A stretch of 44,118 nt of DNA, from NCBI GenBank assembly GCA_015060255.1, contig SUYV01000012.1, positions 1-44,118 on the forward strand, read 5' to 3'. Origin of the DNA: Bacteroidales bacterium (lineage in GTDB: Bacteria; Bacteroidota; Bacteroidia; Bacteroidales; UBA932). How positions within the stretch are numbered: position 1 is the stretch's first letter; every line of letters starts with the position of its first letter. A model generated the notes under the pieces. It made no database searches and was not told the DNA's origin. It saw only the letters and a list, made by a program, of their open reading frames with translations. Made by a program: the position numbers and the translations under genes. Positions 24,863 through 33,236 of this stretch are shown in pieces.

Positions 24863-25834
24863 ATGAAGAATCTGCTGCATAGATTGTTCACTACGTTGAA
24901 TATCAACGGGAGAGATTGGGTGGTTCTGCTGCTCGCTCTCCTGTTGGCATTTAGTACGTGGCTGATTCACAACCTGGCACTCAAGTACAATGCGTTCCTG
25001 GACGTAAACGTTTCCGCTCTCTGCAACATCGAGGGACATTCCAATGAGTCATTCGACGATGCGGAGGTTTCTGCCAGATGCAGGGCTACAGGATACCGCA
25101 TCATATCATCGAATCTGCGCAGAGGCCGTGTTGTGAAGGTTCAGTTCGATCCTTCAGTCATGCAGCATTATGCGGACGACAGGTTCTTCGTCACCTCGGA
25201 CAAACTGTCTGAATATTCGCATATCATTTTCGGAGACGAGGTCGCAGTCGAATATTTTGTGTCAGATACCTTGTTCTTCCGGTTCCCGAAGGTCAACAGC
25301 AAGCGCGTTCCGGTAGTGCCTGTAAGCTCGTTCTCATTCCGTGACCAGTACATAAACACATCCGGACTGGAACTCTCTCCTGACTCCGTTACGGTTTACG
25401 GAGAGCCTTTCCTGCTTGATAATATCACTGCAGCCTATACTGCTCCGATAAACTATACCGATGTCGCTGACGACATTCATGGCATTGTCAAGTTGGATAA
25501 GATCAAGGGTGTACGTATGTCTGTTCAGGAGGCACATTATTCACTTGACGTGGCAAGATATGTCGACCTTGTGGTGAGTGCTCCGGTACAGACCGTGAAT
25601 GTGCCTTCCGGCAAGGATCTGATCGTGCTTCCGTCTAAGGTCACTCTGACCATGAAGTGTGAGTTTCCGCTTCTTGAGAGCCAGTACAAGGATCTCAACG
25701 TAGTTGTGGACTACAATGACTTCAGGACTTCCATTACCGGTAAATGTGTCGTGTCACTGCCGGTACATCCCAAGGGCCTGATAGGATATGAGACAGATCC
25801 TGTGGCCGTGAGTTGTGTGGAGGAGAGCAGATGA
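24863..25834 (+). CDS. YbbR-like domain protein
   Basis: The start is placed at ATG 24863 (MKNLLHRL), not at the TTG at 24854. About 323 residues with one N-terminal membrane helix (WVVLLLALLLAFSTWLIHNLAL) and an extracytoplasmic region of repeated beta domains of YbbR type (SVTVYGEPFLLDNITAAYT is a typical YbbR segment). In Firmicutes YbbR proteins (CdaR) regulate the diadenylate cyclase; in this context there is no cyclase gene next door, so that role is not shown. It overlaps coaE by 4 nt. Confidence 0.85.
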   Translation: MKNLLHRLFTTLNINGRDWVVLLLALLLAFSTWLIHNLALKYNAFLDVNVSALCNIEGHSNESFDDAEVSARCRATGYRIISSNLRRGRVVKVQFDPSVMQHYADDRFFVTSDKLSEYSHIIFGDEVAVEYFVSDTLFFRFPKVNSKRVPVVPVSSFSFRDQYINTSGLELSPDSVTVYGEPFLLDNITAAYTAPINYTDVADDIHGIVKLDKIKGVRMSVQEAHYSLDVARYVDLVVSAPVQTVNVPSGKDLIVLPSKVTLTMKCEFPLLESQYKDLNVVVDYNDFRTSITGKCVVSLPVHPKGLIGYETDPVAVSCVEESR

Positions 25835-26445
25835 CGAAAGTCGTGGCTATAACCGGCGGAATCGGCAGCGGCAAGAGTGAAGTATGCCGGATCTTTGCTG
25901 AGTCGGGGTTCGCGTCCCAATACAACGCAGATGCACGTGCCAAGGCTCTTTATGTTGAATATCCCGCTTTGCTTGAAGCGATAGAGACTGAGCTCGGGGA
26001 GAGGTTCACTGATCCGGAAGGAAACTTTATGCCTCATATACTGGCAGCAAGAATCTTCAATGATAAGGAGGCTTTGAATAAGGTAGAAGGACTTCTCTTT
26101 CCGGTCATGATGGAGGATTTTGCTGCTTTCGCTGAGGCAAGTGACGCGGAAATGGTTGTATTCGAGTCGGCAACCATGCTTGAAAAGCCGCAGTTTGACG
26201 GATTTGCAGACAAGGTGATCCTTGTAGATGCTCCGTTTCAGACAAGACTTGACAGGGCCTGTTCCCGAGATGGCGCTTCGCGCGAAGCGGTGTTGGCCAG
26301 GATGCGTGCCCAGACGCTTATGAATGACCTTTTAGAAGGTGTGCATGATCCGAGAGTCGATTATGTGATAGTGAATGATTCGACTCTTGAGGTGTTGCGC
26401 GAAAGGACAAGAAAGACAATAGAACTATTAACAGAAAACATATAA
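25831..26445 (+). CDS. coaE: Dephospho-CoA kinase
   Basis: It phosphorylates dephospho-CoA in the last step of CoA synthesis. The start MTKVVAITGGIGSGKSEV at 25831 overlaps the upstream stop as ATGA, and gives the P-loop GGIGSGKS at residues 9-16 of a 204-residue protein, the normal size. The YVIVNDST segment near the C-terminus is typical of the family. Confidence 0.93.
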   Translation: MTKVVAITGGIGSGKSEVCRIFAESGFASQYNADARAKALYVEYPALLEAIETELGERFTDPEGNFMPHILAARIFNDKEALNKVEGLLFPVMMEDFAAFAEASDAEMVVFESATMLEKPQFDGFADKVILVDAPFQTRLDRACSRDGASREAVLARMRAQTLMNDLLEGVHDPRVDYVIVNDSTLEVLRERTRKTIELLTENI

Positions 26446-26448
26446 AAG

Positions 26449-26868
26449 ATGAAAACAGACCTTACAAAGATTCTGGCAGTATCAGGCCAGAGCGGATTGT
26501 TCCTTTATATTTCAGCTACACGCACAGGCGCTGTGGTAGAGGCACTCGCAGACAAGAAGAGAAGTTCAGTGAGCGCAACAAGCAAGATCACTTCACTCGC
26601 AGATATCTCTATCTACACTGACGATGAGGAGGTAAAGCTCCAGCAGGTGTTCCTCAATATGAAGGAAGTCCTCGGTGACGCTGACGCTCCATCTGCAAAG
26701 TCAAACCCTGAAGATCTCAAGGCCCTTTTCGAGAAGGCTCTCCCTACATACGACCGTGACCGTTTCTATGTGTCACACATGAAGAAGGTGGTAGAGTGGT
26801 ACAACGCTCTCAAGAAGTACGCTTCTCTTGATTTTGTAGAGCCGGAAGAGGCTGCAGAGCAGGAGTAG
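26449..26868 (+). CDS. DUF5606 family protein
   Basis: A 139-residue soluble protein matching DUF5606, a Bacteroidetes family of unknown function. The conserved N-terminal stretch DLTKILAVSGQSGLFLYIS suggests a small beta domain, and the second half is helical (ALFEKALPTYDRDRFYVSHMKK). It lies 3 nt after coaE and 6 nt before rimO in the same operon. The conserved linkage with CoA and ribosome genes gives no specific function. Confidence 0.85.
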   Translation: MKTDLTKILAVSGQSGLFLYISATRTGAVVEALADKKRSSVSATSKITSLADISIYTDDEEVKLQQVFLNMKEVLGDADAPSAKSNPEDLKALFEKALPTYDRDRFYVSHMKKVVEWYNALKKYASLDFVEPEEAAEQE

Positions 26869-26874
26869 GCCCCG

Positions 26875-28191
26875 ATGATGAAGCTTCAGACAGTGACCTT
26901 GGGCTGCTCGAAGAACAAGGTCGACACAGAACATATCCTTTCCCAGGTGGAGGATCTATATGAGATCATTCCCGAGGGAGAGGATATTCCCGTTGATGTC
27001 CTTCTGCTGAATACCTGCGGATTTATCGGTGATGCCAAGGAAGAATCTGTCCAGGCTGTACTCGAAGCCGTGGAGAGAAAGAGGCAGGGTGATGTAGGTA
27101 AAGTGATTGTATTCGGATGTCTTTCACAAAGATATGCATCTGAGCTTCCGGACCTCATCCCAGAGGTTGATGCATGGTTTGGCGCTCGTGAATTTGATCC
27201 GGTAATCAAGGCGCTAGGCGTGGAACCGAAGGAGGAGGCGAGAGAATCACGTTATCTGACCACGCCTTCACACTATGCATATCTGAAGATATCGGAAGGA
27301 TGCGACCGCAGATGTTCATATTGCGCGATCCCGTTCATCAGGGGAGCGCACAAGTCGGTTCCGATTGAGAAACTGGTTGAAGAGACTAAGCGTCTTGCAG
27401 ACAAGGGAGTCCGTGAACTGATCATCATAGCTCAGGATACGACGTACTATGGCCTGGACCTGTATCGTCGCCGTGCTCTTGCCGAACTTCTGCAGAAGCT
27501 TTCTGAGGTGGAAGGCATAGAGTGGATAAGGATACATTATTCATATCCTGCAGCATTCCCTGAGGATGTGCTGGATCAGATGGCCAACAATCCGAAGGTC
27601 TGCAGATATATGGATATTCCACTTCAGCACATATCAGACAAGGTTCTGGACAACATGCACCGCAATGTAGACGGCGCATGGACCCGCGAACTTATCAGGA
27701 AGATGCGTGAGAAGGTTCCGGGAGTCGTTCTTCGCACGACTATGATTGTCGGTCATCCTGGTGAGGGCAAGAGGGATTTCAACGAACTCCTCGAATTTGC
27801 ACAGGAGGCTCGTTTCGAGCGTCTCGGAGCATTCAAGTATTCGGAAGAGGAAGGCACGTACGGAGCAGAACACTTCAAGGATACTATCTCTGCAAAGACA
27901 AAGCAGGAGCGCCTGGATGCCCTTATGGAGCTCCAGAGCAGCATTTCGCTCGAATTCAATCAGTCGAGGGTCGGTTCTGAAATCGATGTGATTGTAGATG
28001 ATTTCGTTGATGGCGTATTCGTTTGCCGCAGCGAATTCGAAAGTCCGGAGGTCGATGGCGAGATTCTTGTAAGATATGATGCCTCTGTGATGGGTGACGT
28101 TGACCCATATTCTCTGATTGGAGAATTCATCAAAGTCCGTGTCATCGGAGCAGATGAATATGACCTGATTGCTGAACCAATAGATATTTAG
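26875..28191 (+). CDS. rimO: Ribosomal protein S12 methylthiotransferase
   Basis: RimO adds a methylthio group to an Asp of ribosomal protein S12. Three Cys of the auxiliary cluster are C11, C48 and C82, and the radical-SAM CxxxCxxC motif is C143-C147-C150 in SEGCDRRCSYC. The C-terminal TRAM domain is present (SEIDVIVDDFVDGVFVCRSE region). RimO is distinguished from MiaB by the KISEGCDRRCSYCAIP context. Two in-frame ATGs at 26875 and 26878 are both possible. Confidence 0.94.
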   Translation: MMKLQTVTLGCSKNKVDTEHILSQVEDLYEIIPEGEDIPVDVLLLNTCGFIGDAKEESVQAVLEAVERKRQGDVGKVIVFGCLSQRYASELPDLIPEVDAWFGAREFDPVIKALGVEPKEEARESRYLTTPSHYAYLKISEGCDRRCSYCAIPFIRGAHKSVPIEKLVEETKRLADKGVRELIIIAQDTTYYGLDLYRRRALAELLQKLSEVEGIEWIRIHYSYPAAFPEDVLDQMANNPKVCRYMDIPLQHISDKVLDNMHRNVDGAWTRELIRKMREKVPGVVLRTTMIVGHPGEGKRDFNELLEFAQEARFERLGAFKYSEEEGTYGAEHFKDTISAKTKQERLDALMELQSSISLEFNQSRVGSEIDVIVDDFVDGVFVCRSEFESPEVDGEILVRYDASVMGDVDPYSLIGEFIKVRVIGADEYDLIAEPIDI

Positions 28192-28193
28192 AT

Positions 28194-29126
28194 ATGAGAA
28201 ACTCCTTTTTCCTGTTTGTCCTTGTGGCCCTGGCAGCAGTATCCTGCGGACCAAGCAGACACGCCATACATGTCGAGATGCGTTATCCGTCCAGATCCGG
28301 ATTGGATCTTGCAGGCAAGATTGTTTCTGTAGTATATCTGGAGAATGAAAATCAATACGCGAATACTTTCAATGAAAGTATGGCTGACGGATTTGCATAT
28401 GCTCTTGAACAGGATTATGGCACAGGTGAGGGAAGTGTGGGAATATACCGTATGATGCAGCCTAAGGATACTGCTTATGCTACCCGCGAATATATGTTCA
28501 ACCTCCTGATGGATACAGGATCTGATATGGTATTCCTCTTCGATACCCTCAGCCTTGGCCCTATGGTTGTCGGAGGTCCGTCAAGAGTGGCAGTCCCTGT
28601 TTCTCAGGATTCTGCATATGTGAGTTCAGGATCAATGCAGTTCACGATGAAGCTTTACTGCTTTGATGCTATGGATAAGGACGAAGAAGTCCATGTGTTC
28701 ACAGGTACCAGTACGGCACGACCTGACGTATATTCCAACGGAAACGAGTCGTCTACCGTGATGATCAGACGTGCGTATGAGGGACTTCCTGTCGAGGGAT
28801 GGGATGCAGGTACCACCGTTGCATCATCCTTCAAGTCGCAGTGGAAACACGAACAGTACAGTCTCACATACTTTGATAGCGACAGATGGTATAAGCCTCT
28901 GGAGCTTGCTGAACAATATGATTGGAAAGGAGCCCTGGACAAATGGATCGTTCTTCTGGACTCCAACGATCTCCTCAGACGCTCCTGCGCAGAATACAAC
29001 ATTGCGGTTGCATGCTATATGATGGGAGAATATGAGCTGGCGTCCGAATGGCTTGACCGGTCTGATAAAGACAACAAGCTTCCGCTGTCTGATGGACTGC
29101 GGAAGCGTATAGATTCAAGGAAGTAG
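28194..29126 (+). CDS. DUF6340 family lipoprotein with C-terminal TPR-like region
   Basis: A 310-residue lipoprotein: the signal peptide ends AAVSC, Cys18. The body matches DUF6340, a Bacteroidetes family of unknown function, and the last 80 residues form paired helices (DWKGALDKWIVLLDS, YNIAVACYMMGEYELASEWLDRS) like tetratricopeptide repeats. It is the last gene of the nusB operon, starting 2 nt after rimO. A rho-independent terminator begins within its last codons. Confidence 0.82.
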   Translation: MRNSFFLFVLVALAAVSCGPSRHAIHVEMRYPSRSGLDLAGKIVSVVYLENENQYANTFNESMADGFAYALEQDYGTGEGSVGIYRMMQPKDTAYATREYMFNLLMDTGSDMVFLFDTLSLGPMVVGGPSRVAVPVSQDSAYVSSGSMQFTMKLYCFDAMDKDEEVHVFTGTSTARPDVYSNGNESSTVMIRRAYEGLPVEGWDAGTTVASSFKSQWKHEQYSLTYFDSDRWYKPLELAEQYDWKGALDKWIVLLDSNDLLRRSCAEYNIAVACYMMGEYELASEWLDRSDKDNKLPLSDGLRKRIDSRK

Positions 29127-29147
29127 CGACCGCTACTTCTTTTTTTT
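29121..29147 (+). terminator. Terminator of the nusB operon, nested in two convergent genes
   Basis: AAGTAG (29121-29126) pairs with CTACTT (29133-29138) across CGACCG, followed by CTTTTTTTT. The stem contains the stop codons of both convergent genes, and the T-run encodes the poly-Lys C-terminus of the minus-strand protein. Confidence 0.7.
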
Positions 29148-30200
29148 GCGATTACTGTCCCTGTCTGCGATCTTAGACTGGATCTGCTTGCGCTTGTTGG
29201 CAATCATTCCTGTCAGATTCTCTCCCATGTCATCGAAGAATTGAGGGAACCTCATCCTGATCTTCTCCACCTTTTCCTTAAAGAAGGAGTTGATGTGCCT
29301 GTCAACCTTCGAATCGTATATCTCGTCGAATGAAATCATTATGCATGTTTCCTCGGCCTCGCTGAATTCGTGATTTATGCCACCTCCGAACACCTTCATG
29401 GTAGGTGAGAGGCTCATATATGAGTTCACAAGTGGTGGAATGTTCACGCCAAGACGCCTGACTTCACCATTCAGAAGCTTGTAATCTTCCTTGAACCCAT
29501 CCTCTGTAAGAATGCTTTCCATATATGACACAGGAGTTTCGATCTTCAGAGGTTCGAATGGCTTGACAAGGTTTTTCTTGTCTCCAAAATGCTTCATAAG
29601 GAAGAACTGTATCAGGTCTCTTGCCTGCCTGTTATATTCAGGATACATGGTCATCTTTCCGAAGAAATACTTCATGTTAGGGTATTCGATCGCCAGGGCA
29701 CCAAGACCGTCCCAGAGATTGTCCAAGGCATACAGGGCCTTTGCTCCGGCCTTGCTGCTCTGGTATTCTGGAGTCACGAAACTTCTTCCGAGTTCAATGG
29801 TATAAGGCAGATACTTCTTTACGAACTTCTTTGAGAAATGGAACATGTGGGACGTGGCCAGAAGCGGCTGCCCATTCTCATCCAGCTTTATGTCTCTACC
29901 GAGGATATATCTGTATCCTCCGAGAATCTTCTCTTCTTCAGGATCCCATACGATAAGCTGCTGGTACGGGTTCTCCATGGTGTCGAACTCGTCAATGTCC
30001 ATGGAGAGTCCGCTTCCGCCTCCGGAATTACGGAAAGCCTCTTCACGAAGTCGTCCGATCTCTTTCATCACGTTTGGGGAATCGTGATGGTTGATCACAT
30101 AAATTTCGTTATTGCTCTTGTTCGTGTTTCGCAGCTTCTTTGCAGGTGTCAGCTCTGCCTTGAGGACATCGACGCTGATAGGAGCGATAATAGGTTCCAT
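29133..30200 (-). CDS. GNAT-type acyltransferase, GlsB-like
   Basis: A 355-residue protein of the OlsB/hemolysin-type GNAT group. The segments VMKEIGRLREEAFR, YQQLIVWDPEEEKILGGYRYILG and TIELGRSFVTPEYQ carry the acyl-CoA or acyl-ACP-binding fold. The Bacteroides glycine-lipid N-acyltransferase GlsB belongs to this group; I infer a GlsB-like function, although the usual PlsC-type GlsA partner is not adjacent. It ends in four lysines encoded by the terminator T-run of the convergent operon. It follows DUF1846 by 27 nt. Confidence 0.7.
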   Translation of the reverse strand: MEPIIAPISVDVLKAELTPAKKLRNTNKSNNEIYVINHHDSPNVMKEIGRLREEAFRNSGGGSGLSMDIDEFDTMENPYQQLIVWDPEEEKILGGYRYILGRDIKLDENGQPLLATSHMFHFSKKFVKKYLPYTIELGRSFVTPEYQSSKAGAKALYALDNLWDGLGALAIEYPNMKYFFGKMTMYPEYNRQARDLIQFFLMKHFGDKKNLVKPFEPLKIETPVSYMESILTEDGFKEDYKLLNGEVRRLGVNIPPLVNSYMSLSPTMKVFGGGINHEFSEAEETCIMISFDEIYDSKVDRHINSFFKEKVEKIRMRFPQFFDDMGENLTGMIANKRKQIQSKIADRDSNRKKKK

Positions 30201-30227
30201 AGGTTTGGTTTTAGGTTTATGTTCAGT

Positions 30228-31694
30228 CTATTCGATCTTCTTCACCGGGTCGCATGTAAGTCCTACTCCAAGTTTCTTGAATATCTTGCGGTCGACATCG
30301 CTGAGCATCACGGTCGAATGCATCTGGCATCCTTCCAGCCTTGGAAGCTGGTCGATTGCCTTGCGGCAGTTTTCGTCATTGATGCTGAGCATTGACAGGG
30401 CTACAAGCACTTCGTCTGTGTGTAGACGAGGGTTGCGTCCATGCAGATATGTAACTTTAGTCTTCTGTATAGGTGCAATCATCTCCTCTGGAATGAGCTG
30501 TTCGCTGTGCGGTATTCCTGCGAGATGTTTGGTCGCGTTCAGAATGAGCGCCGCACTAGGACCGAGAAGCGAACTGGTACGTGAGGTGATGATGGTTCCG
30601 TCCTGAAGCTCTATTGCGGCAGTGGCTACTCCTGAAAGTTCCTTTCTTTCGTGTGCCGCGACCGTGGTCCTGCGATACTCTGTGGTGAGTTTTGCCTGTT
30701 TAAGGATAAGTGATATCTTGTTGACCTCGTTTTCGTTATCACCTTTCTCAGCAAGGTTGCAAAGAGCATAGTAATACCTTCTGATTATCTCCTCTCTTGC
30801 GGCATTGCAGCATACATCCTCGTCACTCAGGCAGAATCCGATCATGTTGACTCCCATGTCGGTAGGTGACTTGTATGGACTTTCTCCGTAGATACCCTCG
30901 AAGAGGGCGCTCAATACCGGGAATATCTCGATATCGCGGTTATAGCTTGCCGCTATCTCTCCGTATGCCTCGAAGTGGAACGGGTCAATCATATTGACAT
31001 CATTCAGGTCCGCAGTAGCAGCTTCATAGGCTATGTTTACTGGATGCTTCAATGGAAGATTCCATACAGGGAATGTCTCGAACTTGGCATATCCAGCCTT
31101 GATGCCTCTCTTGTTCTCGTGGTATAACTGGCTGAGGCAGACCGCCATCTTTCCACTGCCAGGACCAGGTGCGGTCACGACAACAAGAGGCTTGCTGGTC
31201 TCGACATAGTCATTCTTTCCGAATCCTTCGTCTGAGTCAATGAGGGCCACGTTGTTAGGATACCCTTCGATAGTGTAGTGATAGTATACCTTTATGCCAA
31301 GTCTTTCGAGGCGTTTGCGGTAGGCATCTGCACTTGATTGACCGTTGTAGTGAGTGATCACTACACTGCTTACATACAGACCTACATTCTCGAATTCACC
31401 ACGAAGTCTCAGTACGTCTTCGTCATATGTGATTCCGAGGTCGCCGCGAACCTTGTTCTTCTCTATATCCAATGCACTGATGACGATGAGGATTTCAGCC
31501 TCGTCCTTCAGTTGCATGAGCATATGTAGTTTGCTGTCCGGCTTGAAACCGGGCAGCACCCTACTGGCATGATGATCATCAAATAACTTACCTCCGAATT
31601 CGAGGTAAAGCTTGTCTCCGAACTGCGCAATGCGCTTTTTAATCTGTTCTGACTGTATCCTTAGATACTTCTCGTTATCAAATCCCGTTTTCAT
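30228..31694 (-). CDS. DUF1846 family protein
   Basis: The start at 31694 (MKTGFDNEKYL) matches the family N-terminus, and the longer ORF start would precede the promoter. The 488-residue cytoplasmic protein carries the family segments LYLEFGGKLFDDHHASRVLPGF and a P-loop-like VVVTAPGPGSGKMAVCLSQLYHE. DUF1846 is structurally characterised but without a confirmed reaction that I can name. It is transcribed from a consensus promoter placed almost on top of the ATG, giving a leader of only a few nucleotides. It is followed by the GlsB-like gene. Confidence 0.88.
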   Translation of the reverse strand: MKTGFDNEKYLRIQSEQIKKRIAQFGDKLYLEFGGKLFDDHHASRVLPGFKPDSKLHMLMQLKDEAEILIVISALDIEKNKVRGDLGITYDEDVLRLRGEFENVGLYVSSVVITHYNGQSSADAYRKRLERLGIKVYYHYTIEGYPNNVALIDSDEGFGKNDYVETSKPLVVVTAPGPGSGKMAVCLSQLYHENKRGIKAGYAKFETFPVWNLPLKHPVNIAYEAATADLNDVNMIDPFHFEAYGEIAASYNRDIEIFPVLSALFEGIYGESPYKSPTDMGVNMIGFCLSDEDVCCNAAREEIIRRYYYALCNLAEKGDNENEVNKISLILKQAKLTTEYRRTTVAAHERKELSGVATAAIELQDGTIITSRTSSLLGPSAALILNATKHLAGIPHSEQLIPEEMIAPIQKTKVTYLHGRNPRLHTDEVLVALSMLSINDENCRKAIDQLPRLEGCQMHSTVMLSDVDRKIFKKLGVGLTCDPVKKIE

Positions 31695-31702
31695 ACGGAA
31701 TG

Positions 31703-31734
31703 CAAATATAACCAATCTTGATTGTCCCTGCAAG
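31703..31734 (-). promoter_or_regulatory. Promoter of DUF1846 with almost no leader
   Basis: Minus strand CTTG (31731-31734), 20-nt spacer, TATATTTG (31703-31710). The -7 box ends only 8 nt before the ATG. Confidence 0.55.
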
Positions 31735-31752
31735 CACATTTTGCAAAAAACA

Positions 31753-33225
31753 TCACTCTTTATTTCTATTTTCCCAATGGAAAGGAGCGAATTCCGAAGA
31801 AGGATCACGCCATGACGGCTTGCGGAGAGCATAGATGATGAAAGGTATGATCACCATGATTATGCAACCTGCGATGAGGACTGTGTACCAGACGGTATTG
31901 CTGCCGGTGTTTATCTGTCCCGGAGGTATGAAACTCAGTACAAATGCGAGCAGCGACCCGCTGAATCCTACGACGCCCAGAATCCACATGAGAGCGTTTC
32001 CTTTGCCTAACCTGAACGGGCGCTCAGCGTCCTTCATCTTATATCTCAGTACTATCGCTGCAGCGAACATGAGCATATACATGATCAGATATAACAGAAT
32101 CGTAAGCTGAGACAGGATCTGGTAGAAGGACTGTACGGAAGGCATCACCACGAACAGCAGTGACAGAAGTGTCACGATGCCGCCCTGCACAAGGAGGATG
32201 TTTCGCTGCACTCCGTGGCTGTTGCTCTTCTGGAAGAAAGGCGGGAGGTAGCCTGCCTTTCCGACGGTGAAGATACCCTTGGAAGGTCCAGCTACCCATG
32301 TGAGCACGCTTGCCAGTACTCCAAGCATAAGGGCGACGGCTATGACAGAGCCGGCCCACGGGATGTGGAAGTACCTGAAGAAATTGTCAAATCCGATGAG
32401 CAGGGACTGCGTGAGGTTTATGTCCTTGGCCGGAATTATGACTCCTAAGGCGAATGTTCCAAGCACGAAAATGCATACTGTTGCAAGCGAGCCGATGATG
32501 ATGGCCTTCGGATAGTTCCTGGACGGATTGTTTATGTCCATCACATGTACGCCCATCATTTCCATGCCGGCATAGAAGAGGAATATGCTGCTGGCCAGGA
32601 CAAGATTGTCAAGTTTGGTCAGGTCCGGAATGAAGCTCTGCTGCATGTCCATGTAGTTATGGCCGCCTGTGGCTATATATATGATACCCAGTACTATAAG
32701 CAGTCCTGCAGGAATTATCGTTCCTATGAGACCGCCCCATTTGCTGATCTTTCCGACCCATCCGATGCCTTTCATGGCTATGAATGTAGCGATCCAATAG
32801 ATAGCCAATACCGTCACAAGTGTGAATATCTTGTTGGAAGCCAGAGCGGCGTCAGATGCTCCGTTGAGTCCGATGTATGCAAACGACACTGCGCCGAAAG
32901 TCAATACTGTCGGATACCAGATTGTCGATTCTATCCACTGAAGCCATATGGCGAGGAATCCGGCACGAGGTCCGAATGCTTCGCCGACCCAGCGGAACAC
33001 TCCGCCCTGCTTGTCGGAGAACATCGCCGCAAGCTCGGCCGCAACCATTGCGGTCGGGATTAGGAATACGATCGCTGCAAACAGGTAGTAGAATGCTGAC
33101 GAGAGTCCGTAGGTTGCCTCCGACGGAAGTCCTCGGAGGCTGACTACAGCTGTTATGTTCATGATTGCGAGCGTCGCGACACTTATCTTGGCCACTGTGC
33201 CCGCAGTTCCTTTCTGTGTCTTCAT
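31753..33225 (-). CDS. gadC: Glutamate:GABA antiporter GadC
   Basis: A 490-residue APC-superfamily transporter with about 12 membrane segments. The N-terminus and the SLRGLPSEATYGLSS and QGGVFRWVGEAFG segments are those of GadC-type antiporters, which import glutamate and export GABA. Position 11 nt after gadB confirms the assignment. The pair consumes a cytoplasmic proton per cycle and gives acid resistance. No regulator is adjacent. Confidence 0.92.
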   Translation of the reverse strand: MKTQKGTAGTVAKISVATLAIMNITAVVSLRGLPSEATYGLSSAFYYLFAAIVFLIPTAMVAAELAAMFSDKQGGVFRWVGEAFGPRAGFLAIWLQWIESTIWYPTVLTFGAVSFAYIGLNGASDAALASNKIFTLVTVLAIYWIATFIAMKGIGWVGKISKWGGLIGTIIPAGLLIVLGIIYIATGGHNYMDMQQSFIPDLTKLDNLVLASSIFLFYAGMEMMGVHVMDINNPSRNYPKAIIIGSLATVCIFVLGTFALGVIIPAKDINLTQSLLIGFDNFFRYFHIPWAGSVIAVALMLGVLASVLTWVAGPSKGIFTVGKAGYLPPFFQKSNSHGVQRNILLVQGGIVTLLSLLFVVMPSVQSFYQILSQLTILLYLIMYMLMFAAAIVLRYKMKDAERPFRLGKGNALMWILGVVGFSGSLLAFVLSFIPPGQINTGSNTVWYTVLIAGCIIMVIIPFIIYALRKPSWRDPSSEFAPFHWENRNKE

Positions 33226-33236
33226 GACATTGTATT

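Noticed and set aside
31695..31832. N-terminal extension of DUF1846
   Set aside because: It runs over the promoter and the end of gadC; the family N-terminus matches MKTGFDNEKYL at 31694.
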